Shown here: one piece after another, positions 8,309-16,830 of the stretch
Numbering within the stretch: position 1 is the first letter of the stretch
Layout of the letters: the number at the start of each line of letters is the position of its first letter
DNA from: Lacipirellula parvula
GTDB taxonomy: Bacteria; Planctomycetota; Planctomycetia; Pirellulales; Lacipirellulaceae
Assembly (NCBI RefSeq): GCF_009177095.1
Contig: NZ_AP021861.1
Coordinates: 1,842,501-1,906,500 of the forward strand
DNA: 64,000 nt
Direction of reading: 5' to 3'
The notes under the pieces: model-generated
Told to the model about the DNA's origin: nothing
The model's input: the letters and a program-made list of their open reading frames with translations, nothing else
The model's database searches: none
Translations under genes and position numbers: made by a program

Positions 8309-9025
8309 CTACGACCTCATCGCACGTTCGATTTCTGCGAGCAATGGCCGTGCGTCGGAGAGATCTTCGAGCAACAAGTCGGGCTTCGCCGCTGCGAGTT
8401 CTTCGCGCGTCGCGCCGCCGGTCGGCACGGCGACGGCAAACGCGCCGATCGATCGTGCGCAGGTGACGTCGTGCACTGTGTCGCCGATGACCATCGCGCC
8501 CGATAGTTCGCAAACTTCTAGGCCACGCGATTCCTGCCACTCGGCGTTTGCGACGCGCTGCGCTTCTGCGAGCGCTGCCGCGGCGATGCCGTTACGATCG
8601 GGCGAAGCATCGCCGAAACCACCGAACGAAAAATGCTCGGCAAGACCGTAGTGCTGCAATTTGTGATCGGCGCCTTCGCGGATGTTGCCGGTCAGCAGGC
8701 CGATGAGCGGATGGCCGGCGGCGGCGAGTTCCTCCAGTAGGGCGACGACGCCGGGGAGGACGCGGCCCGATTTACGCTTGAGCGCCGACGGCAAACGCTC
8801 GAGGTAGCCGGCTCGGAAGCGGCGCCAATTTTCGTCGTGCGGATCGACGCCGTGGAGTCGCATCAGGTCGCTGGCGATCGCCCGATCGCTGCGGCCGGCG
8901 AAGGGAACTTTGCCGCTCAACTCGTCGACGCCGAACTCAGCGGCGAACGTTTCGGCGAACGCCAATTGGCCGGCGCCGCCGGTGGAGACGAGGGTTCCGT
9001 CGATGTCGAACAGGATGGCGTACAC
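8309..9025 (-). CDS. HAD-superfamily hydrolase (phosphoglycolate-phosphatase-like)
   Basis: A 238-residue cytoplasmic phosphatase of the haloacid dehalogenase superfamily. Motif I is DIDGTL at residues 7-12 (nucleophile Asp7, acid/base Asp9); motif II is the threonine in LLTGN; motif III is the lysine in HKLQHYGL; motif IV is GDTVHDV. A helical cap lies between motifs I and II, as in phosphoglycolate phosphatases and beta-phosphoglucomutase-like enzymes. The substrate is not determinable. Downstream lies the two-hairpin repeat, then the MOSC gene on the same strand. Confidence 0.88.
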   Translation of the reverse strand: MYAILFDIDGTLVSTGGAGQLAFAETFAAEFGVDELSGKVPFAGRSDRAIASDLMRLHGVDPHDENWRRFRAGYLERLPSALKRKSGRVLPGVVALLEELAAAGHPLIGLLTGNIREGADHKLQHYGLAEHFSFGGFGDASPDRNGIAAAALAEAQRVANAEWQESRGLEVCELSGAMVIGDTVHDVTCARSIGAFAVAVPTGGATREELAAAKPDLLLEDLSDARPLLAEIERAMRS

Positions 9026-9400
9026 GGGCGATTGGCCTGGAGTGAAGTGGCTTGTTGGTGTCGTGTCGCGTTGCGTCAGAGCGAGAATGCGATTTTAGGC
9101 GACACTAAGGATTTGTTGTAAGTTGTTTTGCGAGAGCGATTTACAGCTGATGTCGTGTTCTTGGTGTCGCATTTGAGGCGACATCAAGCGTGGGCTCTTT
9201 GTGCAAGCGGCTCACTGGTTGTGACTGCTTTTCTAGTCCCGGGCTCCGCCCGGGGGTGGCGTGAGTTGCGCGTACGGCAACGTCTCTCGAAGTGGAGACC
9301 GACCCCCGGGCGGAGCCAGGGCTAGAAATTCACGCTGTCGGACTGCAAGTCCAACCTACCTGTTGGGCGGCCGAAAGCAATCCGCCAGTTTCTGCCAGCG
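9026..9400. other. Intergenic region with palindromic repeats
   Basis: No gene supported over 375 bases. It contains a 95-bp palindromic element (9232-9326) and a small stem (GGACT at 9340-9344, AGTCC at 9348-9352) of the same kind as the repeats at 39.7-39.9 kb. The left 200 bases should hold the HAD promoter; no clear motif was seen. Confidence 0.5.
9232..9326. repeat. CCCGGGC-type palindromic element, copy 1
   Basis: Outer arms run CTAG-CCCGGGC-TCCGCCCGGG and back with a near-complementary arm ending in GCTAG; the centre holds GGCAACGTC. A second copy with the same arms and the same centre word is at 43079-43170; a partial third one (CCCCTGGC stem) is at 29229-29252. Confidence 0.85.
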
Positions 9401-9901
9401 CTAGCGGTAGGGGTGCAGGCCGCGTTCGGTTTGAGCACGGTTGAGCAGCACCAGGGCTCGCGGTTCTTGCTGGAGGAACTTGACGAGCTGCGAGGTCGAG
9501 ACGCCGAGGCGTTCGGCCGTGGCGGGGGCGGCCCAGTTGGCGGCGTCGAGGGCGTCGAGGGCTTCGGCGAGGAGGGCGGGGAAGTCGTCGTGCGATGTGC
9601 TGACGGTGATTCGTTGGCCGTTGGCGCGGCTTTGCCACAGCGGGGAGGGGGCGGCTGTCGTTTCTTCGCTTCGCACGGCGAGGGCGAGTTCGACTTGGAG
9701 CCGGTGTTTGGCCTGAGCGAGATTCTCGGCCTGGCTGCGGCGCTCCGAGGCTTCGCCGCGGACGCCGGTCGGCAGATGGGTGATCACGATCGCCGTTTCG
9801 GTTTTGTTGCGATGCTGGCCGCCGGGGCCGGAGCCGCGGGTGCGCGTGACTTGGCACTCGGTGAGGAGTTCGTCGATCGGCAGTGCGGCGGGGTGGGGCA
9901 T
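9401..9901 (-). CDS. Peptide-chain-release-factor-like protein (GGQ domain, ArfB-like)
   Basis: A 166-residue protein with the release-factor catalytic loop GSGPGGQHRNKTET (GGQ at about 27-29), which hydrolyses peptidyl-tRNA in the ribosome. It has no stop-codon recognition domain. Unlike classical ArfB it lacks a strongly basic C-terminal tail; instead a helical segment with an HTH-like stretch (ATAERLGVSTSQLVKFLQ) follows the GGQ domain. It is therefore probably a ribosome-rescue or RF-like protein of a separate branch. The start is placed at ATG 9901 (PHPAALPIDELL); an upstream ATG at 9916 is possible. It lies downstream of uppP on the same strand, separated by a repeat. Confidence 0.82.
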   Translation of the reverse strand: MPHPAALPIDELLTECQVTRTRGSGPGGQHRNKTETAIVITHLPTGVRGEASERRSQAENLAQAKHRLQVELALAVRSEETTAAPSPLWQSRANGQRITVSTSHDDFPALLAEALDALDAANWAAPATAERLGVSTSQLVKFLQQEPRALVLLNRAQTERGLHPYR

Positions 9902-9926
9902 GGAAATGCTAACCACAATGAAATGC

Positions 9927-10092
9927 CAACCACAAAGACACGACAGGCACGAAGGAACACGAAGAAGAGGCTGTCGAAGACGACTTATTCAGGATTTCTT
10001 CGTGCGTCTTTGTGTTCGTCGTGTCTTCGTGGTGAATGATCTGGGAATTAGCCCTTTTATACCGCTCCAGCCGGTCGTTGACCGGCGGCTAC
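9927..10092. repeat. Long imperfect palindrome plus REP hairpin (one REP end missing)
   Basis: The palindrome runs from about 9927 (AACCACAAAGACACGAC) to 10036 (GTCTTCGTGGTGAA). A REP hairpin follows at 10061-10092 (stem GCCGGTC, loop GTT, stem GACCGGC). The uppP stop codon TAG (10089-10091, minus strand) is part of the REP sequence. It is the same composite family as 10891-11112, but lacks the outer REP on its left. Confidence 0.9.
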
Positions 10093-10889
10093 TTGAGGAG
10101 TTGCCAACTGGTGACGGCGATGCCAAGGGGGACGAGGTAGTAGACGAATAGTTCCAGCCGGCCGCGGCGGAGCATTCGTAGGAGGACCCAGAGGGCGGCG
10201 ATGCCGACTAACATCGAAACGATGAAGCCAAGGGCGAGTGTGGGGATGGGGGTGCTCGTAGTTCCTTTATCGACCGCGTCTTTGATCTTCAGCAGTCCGG
10301 CGCCGCCGATAACGGGTATTGCCATCAAAAACGAGAACGTCGCCGCCGCTTCGCGCCGCAAGCCGAGGCCGACGCCGCTGGAAATCGTCAGGCCGCTCCG
10401 CGAAACGCCGGGCAAAATCGCAGCGGCTTGAAAGAAACCAATCACGACTGCTTTCCACGTGGGCGTGTCGGGGTAGTCGATCTCCCCCTCTTTCGTACGG
10501 CCGAGCCACCACAGGGCGGCGGCCGTGATGAAGAAGCCGAAGCCGGCGAACAGCGGGCTTTCGAGGAGCCACTTCGTCGTTTCGTCGGGAAGGCCTTTCT
10601 CGATGCCGACGCCGATAATGCCGGCCGGAATCGTGGCGGCGATCAGCGGGAGGATGGCGCGGCGGTTCGTCGTGAGCAGCCGGATAATCTCGCGGCGGTA
10701 GAAAATGAGCACCGAGGCGAGCGTGCCAAGGTGGAGGACGATCGTCGTTTCGAGCAGGTCGGGGACTTCGCCCTTGCCGCCGGCTTGCAGCAACGCGTTG
10801 ACCACCGCGAGATGCCCGTCGCTGGAGATCGGCAGGAATTCGGTAATGCCCTGGACGATCGCCAGGAGGATCATTTCAAAAATGGACAT
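10089..10889 (-). CDS. uppP: Undecaprenyl-diphosphatase UppP/BacA
   Basis: A 266-residue integral membrane enzyme that dephosphorylates undecaprenyl diphosphate to recycle the lipid carrier for cell-wall glycans, and confers bacitracin tolerance. The two family signatures are present: QGITEFLPISSDGHL (residues 13-27) and PGVSRSG (160-166), with several hydrophobic helices around them. Length is normal. The start MSIFEMILLAIVQG fits the family, but a REP hairpin begins one base upstream of the ATG and no Shine-Dalgarno is visible. The stop codon lies inside another REP. Confidence 0.95.
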   Translation of the reverse strand: MSIFEMILLAIVQGITEFLPISSDGHLAVVNALLQAGGKGEVPDLLETTIVLHLGTLASVLIFYRREIIRLLTTNRRAILPLIAATIPAGIIGVGIEKGLPDETTKWLLESPLFAGFGFFITAAALWWLGRTKEGEIDYPDTPTWKAVVIGFFQAAAILPGVSRSGLTISSGVGLGLRREAAATFSFLMAIPVIGGAGLLKIKDAVDKGTTSTPIPTLALGFIVSMLVGIAALWVLLRMLRRGRLELFVYYLVPLGIAVTSWQLLK

Positions 10890-10890
10890 A

Positions 10891-11112
10891 GTAGCCGCCG
10901 GTCAACGACCGGCCGGAGCGGTTCTGGGTGGACGTGGGGATTTACCACGAAGGCACGGAGGGCGCGAAGACGCACGAAGGAACGCTGAAGTAAGGAGGAA
11001 GATTGGGGATTCTCCCTTATTCCTGCTTCAAAACTTGGTGCTGCTTCGTGACCTTGGTGTCTTTGTGGTGAAACAAACTGGGTCGCTCCGGCGGCTCGTT
11101 GAGCCGCGGCTG
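10891..11112. repeat. Composite repeat: REP, long palindrome, inverted REP (222 bp)
   Basis: The left REP is 10891-10921 (stem CCGGTC/GACCGG), the palindrome 10942-11073 (arms beginning TTACCACGAAGGCACG and ending CTTTGTGGTGAAA), and the right REP 11083-11112 with a different stem (CGGCTC/GAGCCG). It fills the divergent gap between uppP and the GYF-domain gene. The remaining 190 bases to 11303 show no gene; they should carry the promoter of the GYF gene. Confidence 0.9.
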
Positions 11113-11303
11113 GCGGTGGCTGCGGGACGTATCACTATAGCTTTTTAACGGCGGGTGGGGCTGGGGGGATTTTTCGGGCCGATCGGGCTGGCCGACGCTT
11201 GGCGGCTCGATCGCAGGTTGGCCCGCCACCAGGCGGGGGATAGACTGGAGAGACGGCTCACGTCGCGTTTTGCGGCGGGCTTCGGTAGCGAACAGGAAGC
11301 GGC

Positions 11304-12119
11304 ATGGGCGTGCGGTTTGAGTGTCCCGCGGGGCACAAACTTCATGTGAAGGCAGAACTGGCCGGCAAGCGTGGAATTTGCCCTGAGTGCGGGGTGAAGT
11401 TCATCGTGCCGAGCTTCAGCGGCCAGCGCGTGCCCGAAGATAACGGGCCGCCCGAAGGGACGACCGCGACTGTTTCTGGACCCGGGGCGACTTCTTCGAC
11501 CGCCACCCCGCCAATTGCGAAGACGGTGCCGGGCGCTCAGCCGCCGCCGGCAGCGGTGGAAACGGCCACCTGGTACATTCGCCCAGCGAGCGGCGGGCAG
11601 TATGGCCCGGCCGATGACGCGACGTTCGCTCAGTGGGTGACCGAGGGCCGCGTCGCCGCCGACAGCTGGGTGTGGCGCGACGGCTGGGCCGATTGGAAAG
11701 CTGGGGGCGAAGCGCTCCGCGACTTCAAGCGCCGGCCCGCAGCGAGCGCTTCGCCAACGCCTGCAGCTTCAGATCTTTTCGAATCGAACTTCGACGTCGA
11801 AGAGCCGATGCCGGCAATCGGCGTGACAACGGCGACGGCTGCCGCGCACATCGAACCGACAAGCGCCGATGCCCGCCGTGCGGAGACGCGGCGACGGAAG
11901 CAACAGGTGCGGATGTTTTCGATCGTGCTGTCGATTGTCGCGCTGGTGATGTTGGCGGCGCTGGTGTTCGTGTTGTCGCGCGGCGGGGAGGAAGAGACGC
12001 CTGCGGACGAGAAGAAGCCTGCAGTGGCTCCGCCGGCGGCGACGGAACCTGCCGCAGTGCAACCTGCGCCGGAAGCGGCGCCGGTCGAGCCGCCTGTGGC
12101 GGGCGCCGTCGCGGAATGA
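11304..12119 (+). CDS. GYF_2-domain membrane protein with N-terminal zinc ribbon
   Basis: A 271-residue protein. Residues 5-32 form a zinc-ribbon-like segment (FECPAGHKL, then ICPECGVKF; Cys7, Cys26, Cys29 plus His11). A Pro/Thr-rich linker leads to a GYF_2 domain at about 91-137 (WYIRPASGGQYGPADDATF then WVWRDGWADWK). After another linker and a basic helix (RRAETRRRKQQVR) comes one membrane segment (about 206-228, FSIVLSIVALVMLAALVFVL), then a Pro/Ala/Glu-rich tail. The pattern is common in planctomycetes and suggests a membrane-anchored protein that binds proline-rich partners; its function is unknown. Start: ATG with GGAAGCGGC upstream. Confidence 0.8.
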   Translation: MGVRFECPAGHKLHVKAELAGKRGICPECGVKFIVPSFSGQRVPEDNGPPEGTTATVSGPGATSSTATPPIAKTVPGAQPPPAAVETATWYIRPASGGQYGPADDATFAQWVTEGRVAADSWVWRDGWADWKAGGEALRDFKRRPAASASPTPAASDLFESNFDVEEPMPAIGVTTATAAAHIEPTSADARRAETRRRKQQVRMFSIVLSIVALVMLAALVFVLSRGGEEETPADEKKPAVAPPAATEPAAVQPAPEAAPVEPPVAGAVAE

Positions 12120-12218
12120 GTGGGCTGCTTGCGACGCATTGAGTCAATAGAGACCGGCATCTCTGTCGGCGTCTTGCTGCTTACTCGTGCGGATGAGTTT
12201 GCACGCTGTTGCGAGGTT

Positions 12219-12248
12219 CGCTCCGGCCGGTCGTTGACCGGCGGCTAC
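12219..12248. repeat. Solo REP hairpin at the HTTM stop codon
   Basis: A single copy of the REP hairpin (stem GCCGGTC, loop GTT, stem GACCGGC). The TAG stop of the HTTM gene (12245-12247, minus strand) is part of it. It lies between two convergent genes, so it may act as a transcription barrier, although it has no U-tract. Confidence 0.88.
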
Positions 12249-13177
12249 TGCGCCGTGGCTAGTTCGCGCGTGGGGCGGAGTTCTGGCGGTTCGACAAACG
12301 CGGCTGTGGCGGTTAGCATCGCGGCGGCGAACGGGACCCAGCCGCTGGCCAATGCGAACGACAGCCACACGAACCCGCCGACGATCACGACGATCGGGCG
12401 GGCCAGGCGCAGCCAGACGACGAACGGCATCAGCAGCAGATAGAGCGTGATGATGTGGCTCCACGCGGCGACGATGCGGGGGTGATCGGCCAGGCCGCTG
12501 AGGTCGATGAGCGGCATGTTTGGGCGGCCGGCGGCGAGCCAGATGCCTTCTCCGCTCCACCACGCCGACTCGGGAGCGGCAAGTTGGGCCCAGCCCATCA
12601 TCAGGCAGGCGAGCGCGATGTGGATCTGGATCAGCCGCAGCGAAATCGTGCTGAAGGCTGACGGCGGGGCGGGGAGAGGCGAGTTCGTGGTGTGGCGACG
12701 CCAAACGGCCTTCAGCGAAAACATGTCGTCGGCTTGGCCGATGCACAGGTAGACGAGAATGAACGACAGGATCGATTCGAATTCGCCAGTCACCAGCGGA
12801 CCGCGGGCGAAGAAACTGAAGGCGGCGACCGTCGCGGCGAGGGCCGAGAACCGTCCGCCGATGCCGAGCGTGAACAGGCCGATGACGACGAGGGCCAAGT
12901 AATAGGCTGGCCACAGCAAGTTCGCAGGCACGTAAAACAACAGCGACCACTGGCCAGGGTAGAGGTTCCGCACCATGTCGAGCGGCAGCATGCCGCCCTC
13001 GCCAAACCAGACTTCGAGGTCGGGGGCGTAGGTCGCCACGGCGTAGAACGCGAGCAAGCCGGCGGCGATGCGGATGAATCCCAATGTGGCGGCCGACGAC
13101 GGCGTGAACCAAAACCGGTTCCACGCGGCGCCGACGGAGGCGTTCAGATCGTTGATGTAGTTGGTAACGGCTTGCAT
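12245..13177 (-). CDS. HTTM-domain integral membrane protein
   Basis: A 310-residue multi-pass membrane protein with the HTTM (horizontally transferred transmembrane) pattern shared with vitamin-K-dependent gamma-carboxylases: an early FTPSSAATLGFIRIAAG helix, then several more hydrophobic spans, with a conserved region around LRLIQIHIALACLMMGWAQL. The large lumenal carboxylase domain of the eukaryotic enzyme is absent, so this is the short bacterial type of unknown reaction. The 265-residue membrane-anchored gene upstream on the same strand is a likely operon partner. The stop codon is part of a REP. Confidence 0.82.
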   Translation of the reverse strand: MQAVTNYINDLNASVGAAWNRFWFTPSSAATLGFIRIAAGLLAFYAVATYAPDLEVWFGEGGMLPLDMVRNLYPGQWSLLFYVPANLLWPAYYLALVVIGLFTLGIGGRFSALAATVAAFSFFARGPLVTGEFESILSFILVYLCIGQADDMFSLKAVWRRHTTNSPLPAPPSAFSTISLRLIQIHIALACLMMGWAQLAAPESAWWSGEGIWLAAGRPNMPLIDLSGLADHPRIVAAWSHIITLYLLLMPFVVWLRLARPIVVIVGGFVWLSFALASGWVPFAAAMLTATAAFVEPPELRPTRELATAQ

Positions 13178-13184
13178 ATCGAAG

Positions 13185-13261
13185 TCCCCCTCCCTTGCAG
13201 GGAGGGGCTAGGGGAGGGATTTTTTTGGTAGCTGTCAGCGGTTAGCTTTCAGCGATCAGCC
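13185..13261. repeat. Partial two-hairpin repeat and short-unit repeat between operon genes
   Basis: 13185-13220 is a half copy of the element at 8188-8286 (CCCCTCCC, then GGGAGGGG). It is followed by a T-tract (13220-13226) and by a short-unit sequence (AGCTGTCAGCGGTTAGC, about 13230-13261). It separates the two minus-strand genes. On the plus strand the hairpin plus T-tract resembles a terminator, but no plus-strand gene ends nearby. Confidence 0.65.
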
Positions 13262-13301
13262 ATGCGGGAGAAGTCGCTTCCCGCACAATCGGCGAGGGCG
13301 A

Positions 13302-14099
13302 TCAGTCTCCGGAGATTGCTTCGCTATTAGCTGCAGGCGATGCCGCCGGCGCTTCGATTTTGGGCAGCGCGGGAATCGCTACTTCTTCCGCATCCTCTGA
13401 CTTCGTCACCAGCGAACGCTGGCCGAGGGCCGCTTCGCGGATCCCTTGGTAATGCTCTTCGAGCGGATCCCACACCATGAAAATCTTGATCGGCGGCGGC
13501 AGCGGCTTTTCGACGACCTGCTGCTTGAGGCCTCCCTCGCGCATCACGTAGGCGTAGGTGATGTCGGCCTCGATCGCCCGCGGCAGCCGCTTTGAAGGAA
13601 GCTTCACGCAGCGGAGCAGGTACGATTCTTTCGGCAGCTCTTCGGCGGCGACCCAGCGACCGGCGACCTGCAGCGGCAAGCTCGTGCGGAGGTCGTTGTT
13701 CTCTTCGAACAGATCGTCGAAGAACGCCACGTGGTAGGCAAGTTGCTGATAACGCTGCCGACGGATGCGGAGCTGGGCGTCGTCGTCGGGAAGTTCGGCG
13801 AGGACGGCGTTGGGATCGTTCGGGGCGGCGTCGACCTTCACCAGCTGCAGGCGGTGAACGCCGTCGTCGTCTTCGACGCCGGCGAGATGGAAGTCGTAGG
13901 CCAAATCCATCATCAACGCGCGGAGATATTGCCGGGCGATGGGGACGTTGCGGAGCGATTGGCCGACGAGCGATTTGCCGCCGCCAATGTTGATGGCGAC
14001 GCCGATCAACAGGCAGAAGAGCTGGAGGATGATCAGCACCGTGGCGATGCTCTGCCAAGCCGGCGGCGAGGGGGCGGCAGCGGGACGCTTGGAGGGCAT
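13302..14099 (-). CDS. Membrane-anchored protein of unknown function, HTTM partner
   Basis: A 265-residue protein starting at ATG 14099 (SKRPAAAP); an upstream in-frame start at 14138 would only add low-quality residues. One N-terminal membrane span (about 16-36, IATVLIILQLFCLLIGVAI) is followed by an extracytoplasmic domain rich in charged residues (FDDLFEENNDLRTSLP, LRCVKLPSKRLPRAIEAD) and an Ala/Pro-rich tail. I do not recognise a named family. It precedes the HTTM gene on the same strand with 124 nt between, a pairing that suggests the two act together in the membrane. Confidence 0.72.
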   Translation of the reverse strand: MPSKRPAAAPSPPAWQSIATVLIILQLFCLLIGVAINIGGGKSLVGQSLRNVPIARQYLRALMMDLAYDFHLAGVEDDDGVHRLQLVKVDAAPNDPNAVLAELPDDDAQLRIRRQRYQQLAYHVAFFDDLFEENNDLRTSLPLQVAGRWVAAEELPKESYLLRCVKLPSKRLPRAIEADITYAYVMREGGLKQQVVEKPLPPPIKIFMVWDPLEEHYQGIREAALGQRSLVTKSEDAEEVAIPALPKIEAPAASPAANSEAISGD

Positions 14100-14181
14100 A
14101 GTCAGCTGGCTACGGCAGGAAAGGTGACGGCAAACCACCCAGCGTAGGCCGTTAGGGACTCGGATTCAACCGGCATTCGTT

Positions 14182-14399
14182 GTCGCCGCGGGGCAACGAC
14201 CCGCCGGAGCGGCAGAGCGGATTCTCCCCATAATTCTCACCACGAAGGCACGAAGGGCACTGAGCGGCACGAAGGCAGGGAGTTCGGCTCGCTCAGCCGG
14301 CTTAAATCTGACATTCTTTGTGCGTCTTCGTACTCTTTGCGGTTTTGTGGTGAGCATTGGCGAGAGACGCTCCGGCCGGTCGTTGACCGGCGGCTGCTA
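14182..14399. repeat. Composite repeat: REP, long palindrome, inverted REP (218 bp)
   Basis: The left REP is 14182-14212 (GCGGGTC-type stem with one mismatch), the palindrome about 14236-14354 (arms CTCACCACGAAGGCACG and TTTGTGGTGAG), and the right REP 14369-14399 (GCCGGTC/GACCGGC). The DUF3500 stop TAG (14397-14399, minus strand) is the last triplet of the element. It fills the gap between two same-strand genes. Confidence 0.9.
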
Positions 14400-15419
14400 G
14401 GCGTTCAGTTTCACACTCGGATTGTCGGCGATATTGACCCAGGTGTGGACGTGGGGCGCTCCGCGGAAGTGCCAGACGAACGACGGGCCTTCGAGCCGCC
14501 AGTTGTCCCAGACTTTGTCGTTGCCGATGTCGCCCGGCTGGTAGAAGGCGAGGCTGCAGGCGTCGAGGCCTCCTTGGGCGCTGAGGCAGGCGAGGGCTTC
14601 GTCGCGGTCGCTTTGGCGGAAGGGTTCGATCAGCTTGCGGAGCACTTCCTGCACGCGGGCTTTCTGGTCGGCGGAAAATTCCGTCACCGGAATGCCGTCG
14701 AACTGGCCCTTGGCGCCCCGAAAGGCGACTTGCGATTCGCCGGGCAATCGCTTCACCAGCGCGAGTTGCTGTTGCTTGCCGTCGAGCGCCTGGTAAAGCG
14801 AGTTGGCCTCCAACGCCTGCGACCAGAAGACGCTCCCTTCGTGGCTGGCGTCGTCTTCCTGCGTGCTGGTCGGATCGTGGCCATAGAAGATCGGCCCGCC
14901 GAAGGCGATATGCTCGGCCGAATTGCCGTCGCAGCGGAGCGTCATGTGGCGACCAGTAAGGACGAGTTCGCTTGGCCCGTCGCCCGGCGTGCCGAAGATC
15001 GCGATGCTGTTGTTAGCGCCAAAGCCGCCGGCGTCGTCGTCTTGCTGTCGGTCGTAGCGCTCATGCCATTCGGGGGCGATGATGCCGCGATAAATGGCGT
15101 GGACGAGTTCCTGCTGCTCGGGCGTGTAAAACTTGCTGTCGACGACCTCGTCGGTGATGTTCCAGTTGGCCGAGACGCGGGTGCGTAGCAGGCCCCACTC
15201 GGGATGCTGGTGGTCCCACGCGAAGCAAACTCGCTCGCGCTGGCCGGGCGTGAGCGATTCGAACAGCAGCTTTACGAGCGACTCCGGTGCAGGCGGGCTG
15301 GCGAGCGGTGCGTCCGTGGCGAACGCGAGGAGGGGCACGCAAGCGGCAGCGCCGAGGGCGAGGGCCGAGTGTCCGGCCTTATGGAAGAATTCACGCCGAT
15401 CGAGGGGAGAGCGGGGCAT
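14397..15419 (-). CDS. DUF3500 protein with twin-arginine signal
   Basis: A 340-residue exported protein. The N-terminus SPLDRREFFHKAGHSALALG is a twin-arginine (Tat) signal, followed by a DUF3500 domain whose conserved parts include LTPGQRERVCFAWDH, GGPIFYGHDP and the C-terminal GPSFVWHFRGAPHVHTWV. The function of DUF3500 is unknown. The His-rich C-terminal motif and Tat export suggest a cofactor-containing or metal-binding periplasmic enzyme; this is inference. The ATG at 15419 is chosen because GGAG lies 7 nt upstream; the ATG at 15437 and the long open frame to 15620 lack such a site. Confidence 0.85.
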   Translation of the reverse strand: MPRSPLDRREFFHKAGHSALALGAAACVPLLAFATDAPLASPPAPESLVKLLFESLTPGQRERVCFAWDHQHPEWGLLRTRVSANWNITDEVVDSKFYTPEQQELVHAIYRGIIAPEWHERYDRQQDDDAGGFGANNSIAIFGTPGDGPSELVLTGRHMTLRCDGNSAEHIAFGGPIFYGHDPTSTQEDDASHEGSVFWSQALEANSLYQALDGKQQQLALVKRLPGESQVAFRGAKGQFDGIPVTEFSADQKARVQEVLRKLIEPFRQSDRDEALACLSAQGGLDACSLAFYQPGDIGNDKVWDNWRLEGPSFVWHFRGAPHVHTWVNIADNPSVKLNA

Positions 15420-15489
15420 TGCGCGACTCCGGGGCATGGGAGGAGATGCTTTGATTAGAACCGATAGGACCGGTGGCATAAAGGCAAGA

Positions 15490-15510
15490 CCGGAGGCATA
15501 AAGCCTCCGG
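15490..15510. repeat. Small hairpin in a divergent promoter region
   Basis: A perfect 8-bp stem, CCGGAGGC / GCCTCCGG, with loop ATAAA, in the 193-bp gap between the divergent DUF3500 and kinase genes. It could influence one of the two 5' leaders. No operator role is shown. Confidence 0.6.
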
Positions 15511-15612
15511 CTCGCTGGGGGATTGGACATCGCCGGGCGTCGCTTGCTGGTCTTGGGGGGGCGGTTTACTACACTTACAGTACGACGACACCAACATTGC
15601 GAGCCTGTTGCC

Positions 15613-16617
15613 ATGTCCAACTTTCGTCCTCAGAAGCCTGCCGATGCGTCGAAGCAGGATGCCTATCCTCACATCTACGTGAAGGATACCGACACTGACC
15701 TGCCAAGCTTCCAGACGACTGGTTTTGGACGCTACAGCGATTTCCATCCGCTCGCGGTCGGTGGTTCGGCCCAACTGCGGACGTGCCGCGACAAGACGCT
15801 AGGTCGGACGGTGGTGATGAAGACGCTCCACCCCCACCTCGCGAACAACGCCTACATGCAGTCGCGGTTTCTGCGCGAGGCCCGCGTCACCGCGCAGCTG
15901 CAACACCCGGTGACGGTGCCGGTGTACGACTTGGGCCGCGATCTGGAGGACCGCCTCTACTTCACGATGAAGAAAGTCGAGGGCGAGACGGTCCGCGGCA
16001 TCATCGAACGGCAAGCCGATGGCGACGCCCAGGCGATTGAGCACTTCGGCCTGGAGCGGATGCTCGGCGTATTGATCCAAGTTTGCAACGGCTTGTCGTA
16101 CGCCCACGCCCACGGCGTCGTCCATCGCGACGTAAAGCCGGAAAACATTCTCGTCGGTTCGTTCGGCGAGGCGGTGCTGCTCGACTGGGGCGTCGCCAAG
16201 GTTTGGAACGACGAGGAGAGCGAGAGCGACGCGCGGATGATGGAGCATCAGATTCTCACCGACGTTAGCCAACGGCCGGGCACGCCGCTCTACATGTCGC
16301 CGGAGCAGGTCCGCGGCGGCAGCGACGACATCGATGCGCGGACCGACGTCTACAGCGCGGGGGCTGTGCTGTACGAGATTCTGACGCTCACCGAGCCGCT
16401 GCGGGGGAAGCAGATTCAGGAGACGTTCGAAAAGATTGCGAACGAGATGCCGCCGCCGCCGCGCGAGCGAGCGCCGCAGCGGCAGATTCCTGCGGCGCTG
16501 GCCGACATCGCGATGACGGCAATGGCCAAGCGGCCGGAAGATCGCTTCGAAACAATGGAAGCGATGATCGAAGCGATCCGCAACTTCCGCGGGCGGGCGT
16601 TGGTCTCGGCCGGGTAG
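15613..16617 (+). CDS. Serine/threonine protein kinase, soluble
   Basis: A 334-residue kinase starting at ATG 15613 (SNFRPQKPADA). The catalytic elements are present: VVMK (Lys70), αC Glu89, HRDVKPEN (His171-Asp173), a metal-binding DWG (191-193, in place of DFG; common in bacterial kinases of this branch), and the activation segment ending in TPLYMSPEQ. The Gly-rich loop is loose (LAVGGSAQLRTC). There is no membrane span or sensor domain, so it is cytoplasmic. The C-terminal end is flush with a REP: the stop TAG (16615-16617) is the first triplet of the element. Substrate unknown. Confidence 0.9.
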   Translation: MSNFRPQKPADASKQDAYPHIYVKDTDTDLPSFQTTGFGRYSDFHPLAVGGSAQLRTCRDKTLGRTVVMKTLHPHLANNAYMQSRFLREARVTAQLQHPVTVPVYDLGRDLEDRLYFTMKKVEGETVRGIIERQADGDAQAIEHFGLERMLGVLIQVCNGLSYAHAHGVVHRDVKPENILVGSFGEAVLLDWGVAKVWNDEESESDARMMEHQILTDVSQRPGTPLYMSPEQVRGGSDDIDARTDVYSAGAVLYEILTLTEPLRGKQIQETFEKIANEMPPPPRERAPQRQIPAALADIAMTAMAKRPEDRFETMEAMIEAIRNFRGRALVSAG

Positions 16618-16830
16618 CCGCCGGTCAACGACCGGCCGGGGCGCGTACCGGAATTACTAACCACCAAGACACGAAGGAGACGAAGACGCACGAAGGAATT
16701 TTAAGGTTTGGAAGAGTTGAGCGACGTCGTCGGCTTCTTCGTGTCTCTTGGTGCTCGTCGTGCCTTCGTGGTTAGAAATTTAGGAGCGACTTTTTATCAC
16801 CGCTCCGGCCGGTCGTTGACCGGCGGCTAC
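16614..16830. repeat. Composite repeat: REP, long palindrome, inverted REP (217 bp)
   Basis: The left REP is 16614-16643, the palindrome about 16658-16776 (arms TAACCACCAAGACACG and GCCTTCGTGGTTAG), and the right REP 16801-16830. It occupies the whole gap between the convergent kinase and mutM genes, and both stop codons (TAG at 16615-16617 on the plus strand; TAG at 16827-16829 on the minus strand) belong to its two ends. Confidence 0.92.

Noticed and set aside
15613-16617. Kinase as pseudokinase because of DWG in place of DFG
   Set aside because: The metal-binding Asp, HRD and catalytic Lys are all present; DWG variants occur in active bacterial kinases.
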